DNA from: Protonemura montana
Lineage: Eukaryota > Arthropoda > Insecta > Plecoptera > Nemouridae
Direction: 5' to 3'
Assembly: GCA_947568835.1 (NCBI GenBank)
Contig: OX387606.1
Coordinates: 22,421,225-22,485,224, forward strand
DNA: 64,000 bases
This document shows, in pieces, positions 62,810 through 64,000 of this stretch (its first letter is position 1; every line of letters begins with the position of its first letter). A model generated the notes under the pieces. The model saw only the letters and a program-made list of their open reading frames with translations, searched no databases and was not told the DNA's origin. A program made the translations under genes and the position numbers.

Positions 62810-63704
62810 GTGAGTCGGGGCGTTTAGCTGGGTCGACACAGGAACAGAACCTCCTAGATTCGACACCGGAGGTCCACATTGCATTGAAAACAGCTGACAA
62901 CACGTGGAACTAAATCACTGCTACTGTACATTTATTATTTTGCGGTTTTTAACGACGCACTGTTTTGAAATCTGGCCATGCGGCACTGGTCTAATGGCGT
63001 CGGTGAATGAACTTAGCCTAGCCTAGAAGGGAGGAGGGTAATACCGGTGCCAGCACGTAGCCTACTCCTGTCGAAGAGCACCAAGGGGACCACCGGCTTA
63101 ACGTCCCTTCCGAAGGACGGTACAACGCGAACAAAAGGATTCCTCCACAAATCCATGCTGTCGAGAGGTTGGGAAGCAAGTCGAGCGAAGTTGCTGTACT
63201 AACTTACGTCCCTTTAACATCTCTCCCGAACAGAACTTGTCATATATATGATGGTCACCCATCCAATAGCTGACTCAGCGCAGTGTAGCTTATCTTTGGT
63301 GATCTCATGAGAACCGGTGTTTCCAACACGCCAAACCGTTCGGTAGATTCAACAATAATCTACGCAATGTACTTGCAATAATAAATATATTTACTCTAAC
63401 TAAGTCTGGAAATTGAAACAATACTAGTATTCGTAATTACAATAACTTTTCTTGTAGACTGAAATCGAGCAGTACCAGAAAAAGTTTGACGAAGAATGGA
63501 TTCCAGAATGCATTGCCGCTACCAAAGCACCAGAAGGTAGGTCTCTGTGATCTGTGACCCCCGGGACGCCGTCATTGCTTCTGAAAGACATGACCCCAGG
63601 TCAAGTCCAGTCTCTGAAAGTCGAAAGTAAGATTATCTGAACTCGTTACAGAAGTCGTCAGGTCGAAACCGTTCGCAGGGACCAACGCCACACAGGAAGT
63701 CAAG
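62747..63704 (+). CDS. Gene D: N-terminal part of an unrecognised secreted protein (runs off the window)
   Basis: Three exons join in one frame: 62747-62809 (phase 0 donor TTG|GTGAGT), 63458-63536 (acceptor TTCTTGTAG; phase 1 donor GAAG|GTAGGT) and 63652-63704 (acceptor GTTACAG; phase 0 donor AAG|GTTTGT). Exon 1 is a signal peptide (MLLLMLAVVVGCREIAAVSY). Exons 2-3 encode TEIEQYQKKFDEEWIPECIA and KPFAGTNATQEVK, with one cysteine and one N-glycosylation site (NAT). I do not recognise the family, and the 3' part lies beyond the window. Confidence 0.7.
62934..63345 (-). mobile_element. 5S-derived SINE, near full length, in gene D intron 1
   Basis: Tail side, GACGCCATTAGACCAGTG, GTGCCAGCACGTAGCC, linker, then head through GGTTTGGCGTGTTGGAAAC. 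Confidence 0.87.
63458..63536 (+). CDS. Gene D exon 2
   Basis: 26 codons plus one base; acidic and helical in character (EQYQKKFDEEW). Confidence 0.68.
63652..63704 (+). CDS. Gene D exon 3
   Basis: Completes the split Glu/Gly-type codon as GAA and encodes VVRSKPFAGTNATQEVK. The donor AAG|GTTTGT is acceptable but not strong. Confidence 0.6.
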
Positions 63705-63814
63705 GTTTGTTACACTTCCGCTTGTACTCGACTTTAAACTCTACAAGCTTGCAATCCCAAGTCGTGGTAGAGGGGAATAAGTTTTTCCATTTTCAACTCA
63801 CTGTGCAACTTTAT

Positions 63815-64000
63815 TGGGAAGGAAATATGTTCAACTACAGAGCATCAGTGGGAAGTATATATGTTCACCTACAGAGCATCAGTGGGAAGTATATATGCTC
63901 AACTACAGAGCATCAGTGGGAAGTATATATGTTCAACTACAGAGCATCAGTGGGAAGTATATATGTTCAACTACAGAGCATCAGTGGGAAGTATAAAGGT
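63815..64000. repeat. 34-bp minisatellite, at least 5 copies, cut by the window edge
   Basis: The unit contains AGAGCATCAGTGGGAAGTAT and ATATGTTCAACTAC; it lies in gene D intron 3. Confidence 0.92.

Overview
The window is animal nuclear DNA: large split genes with GT-AG (and apparently two GC-AG) introns, SINEs, non-LTR retrotransposon pieces, foldback elements and very abundant minisatellites. The gene families, the 5S- and tRNA-derived SINEs and short TTAGG-like tracts fit an invertebrate, most likely an arthropod or other ecdysozoan. This is inference: the TTAGG tracts may come from a SINE body rather than from telomeres.

Region by region. 1-2390: SINE pieces, a 13-bp minisatellite and a tandem array of 5S-derived SINE heads; no exon recognised. 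2391-23741 (+): gene A, a secreted ADAMTS-like metalloprotease in 17 exons, whose signal-peptide exon was not found. 24034-49637 (+): gene B, a tandem paralogue in 15 exons with a giant low-complexity C-terminal extension of about 1,300 residues. 30349-34513 (-): gene C, a two-exon gene for a secreted, repeat-built protein of 1,059 residues, nested in a 7.2-kb intron of gene B. 49638-62600: intergenic DNA with a CCCTG array, a MITE, retrotransposon fragments, 5S-SINE arrays and a 1.4-kb head-to-head array. 62747 to the right edge (+): gene D, the first three exons of an unrecognised secreted protein.

Genes A and B share domain order (propeptide, reprolysin catalytic domain with HExxHxxGxxHD, disintegrin-like, TSP1, Cys-rich, spacer, C-terminal TSP1 repeats). 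They also share most intron positions and phases, including a 210-bp central TSP1 exon in both. They lie head to tail, 292 bp apart from stop codon to next start codon, so they are tandem duplicates. Joining the exons listed keeps one open frame throughout each gene.

The most striking theme is that the introns are built largely of minisatellites, and several of these include or abut the splice site itself. One intron of gene A (2705-3295) is made almost entirely of copies of the adjacent exon end and is absent from gene B. That is a strong candidate for intron gain by tandem duplication. A second theme is that SINE heads (5S-like and tRNA-like) and foldback-element termini have themselves been amplified into tandem arrays.
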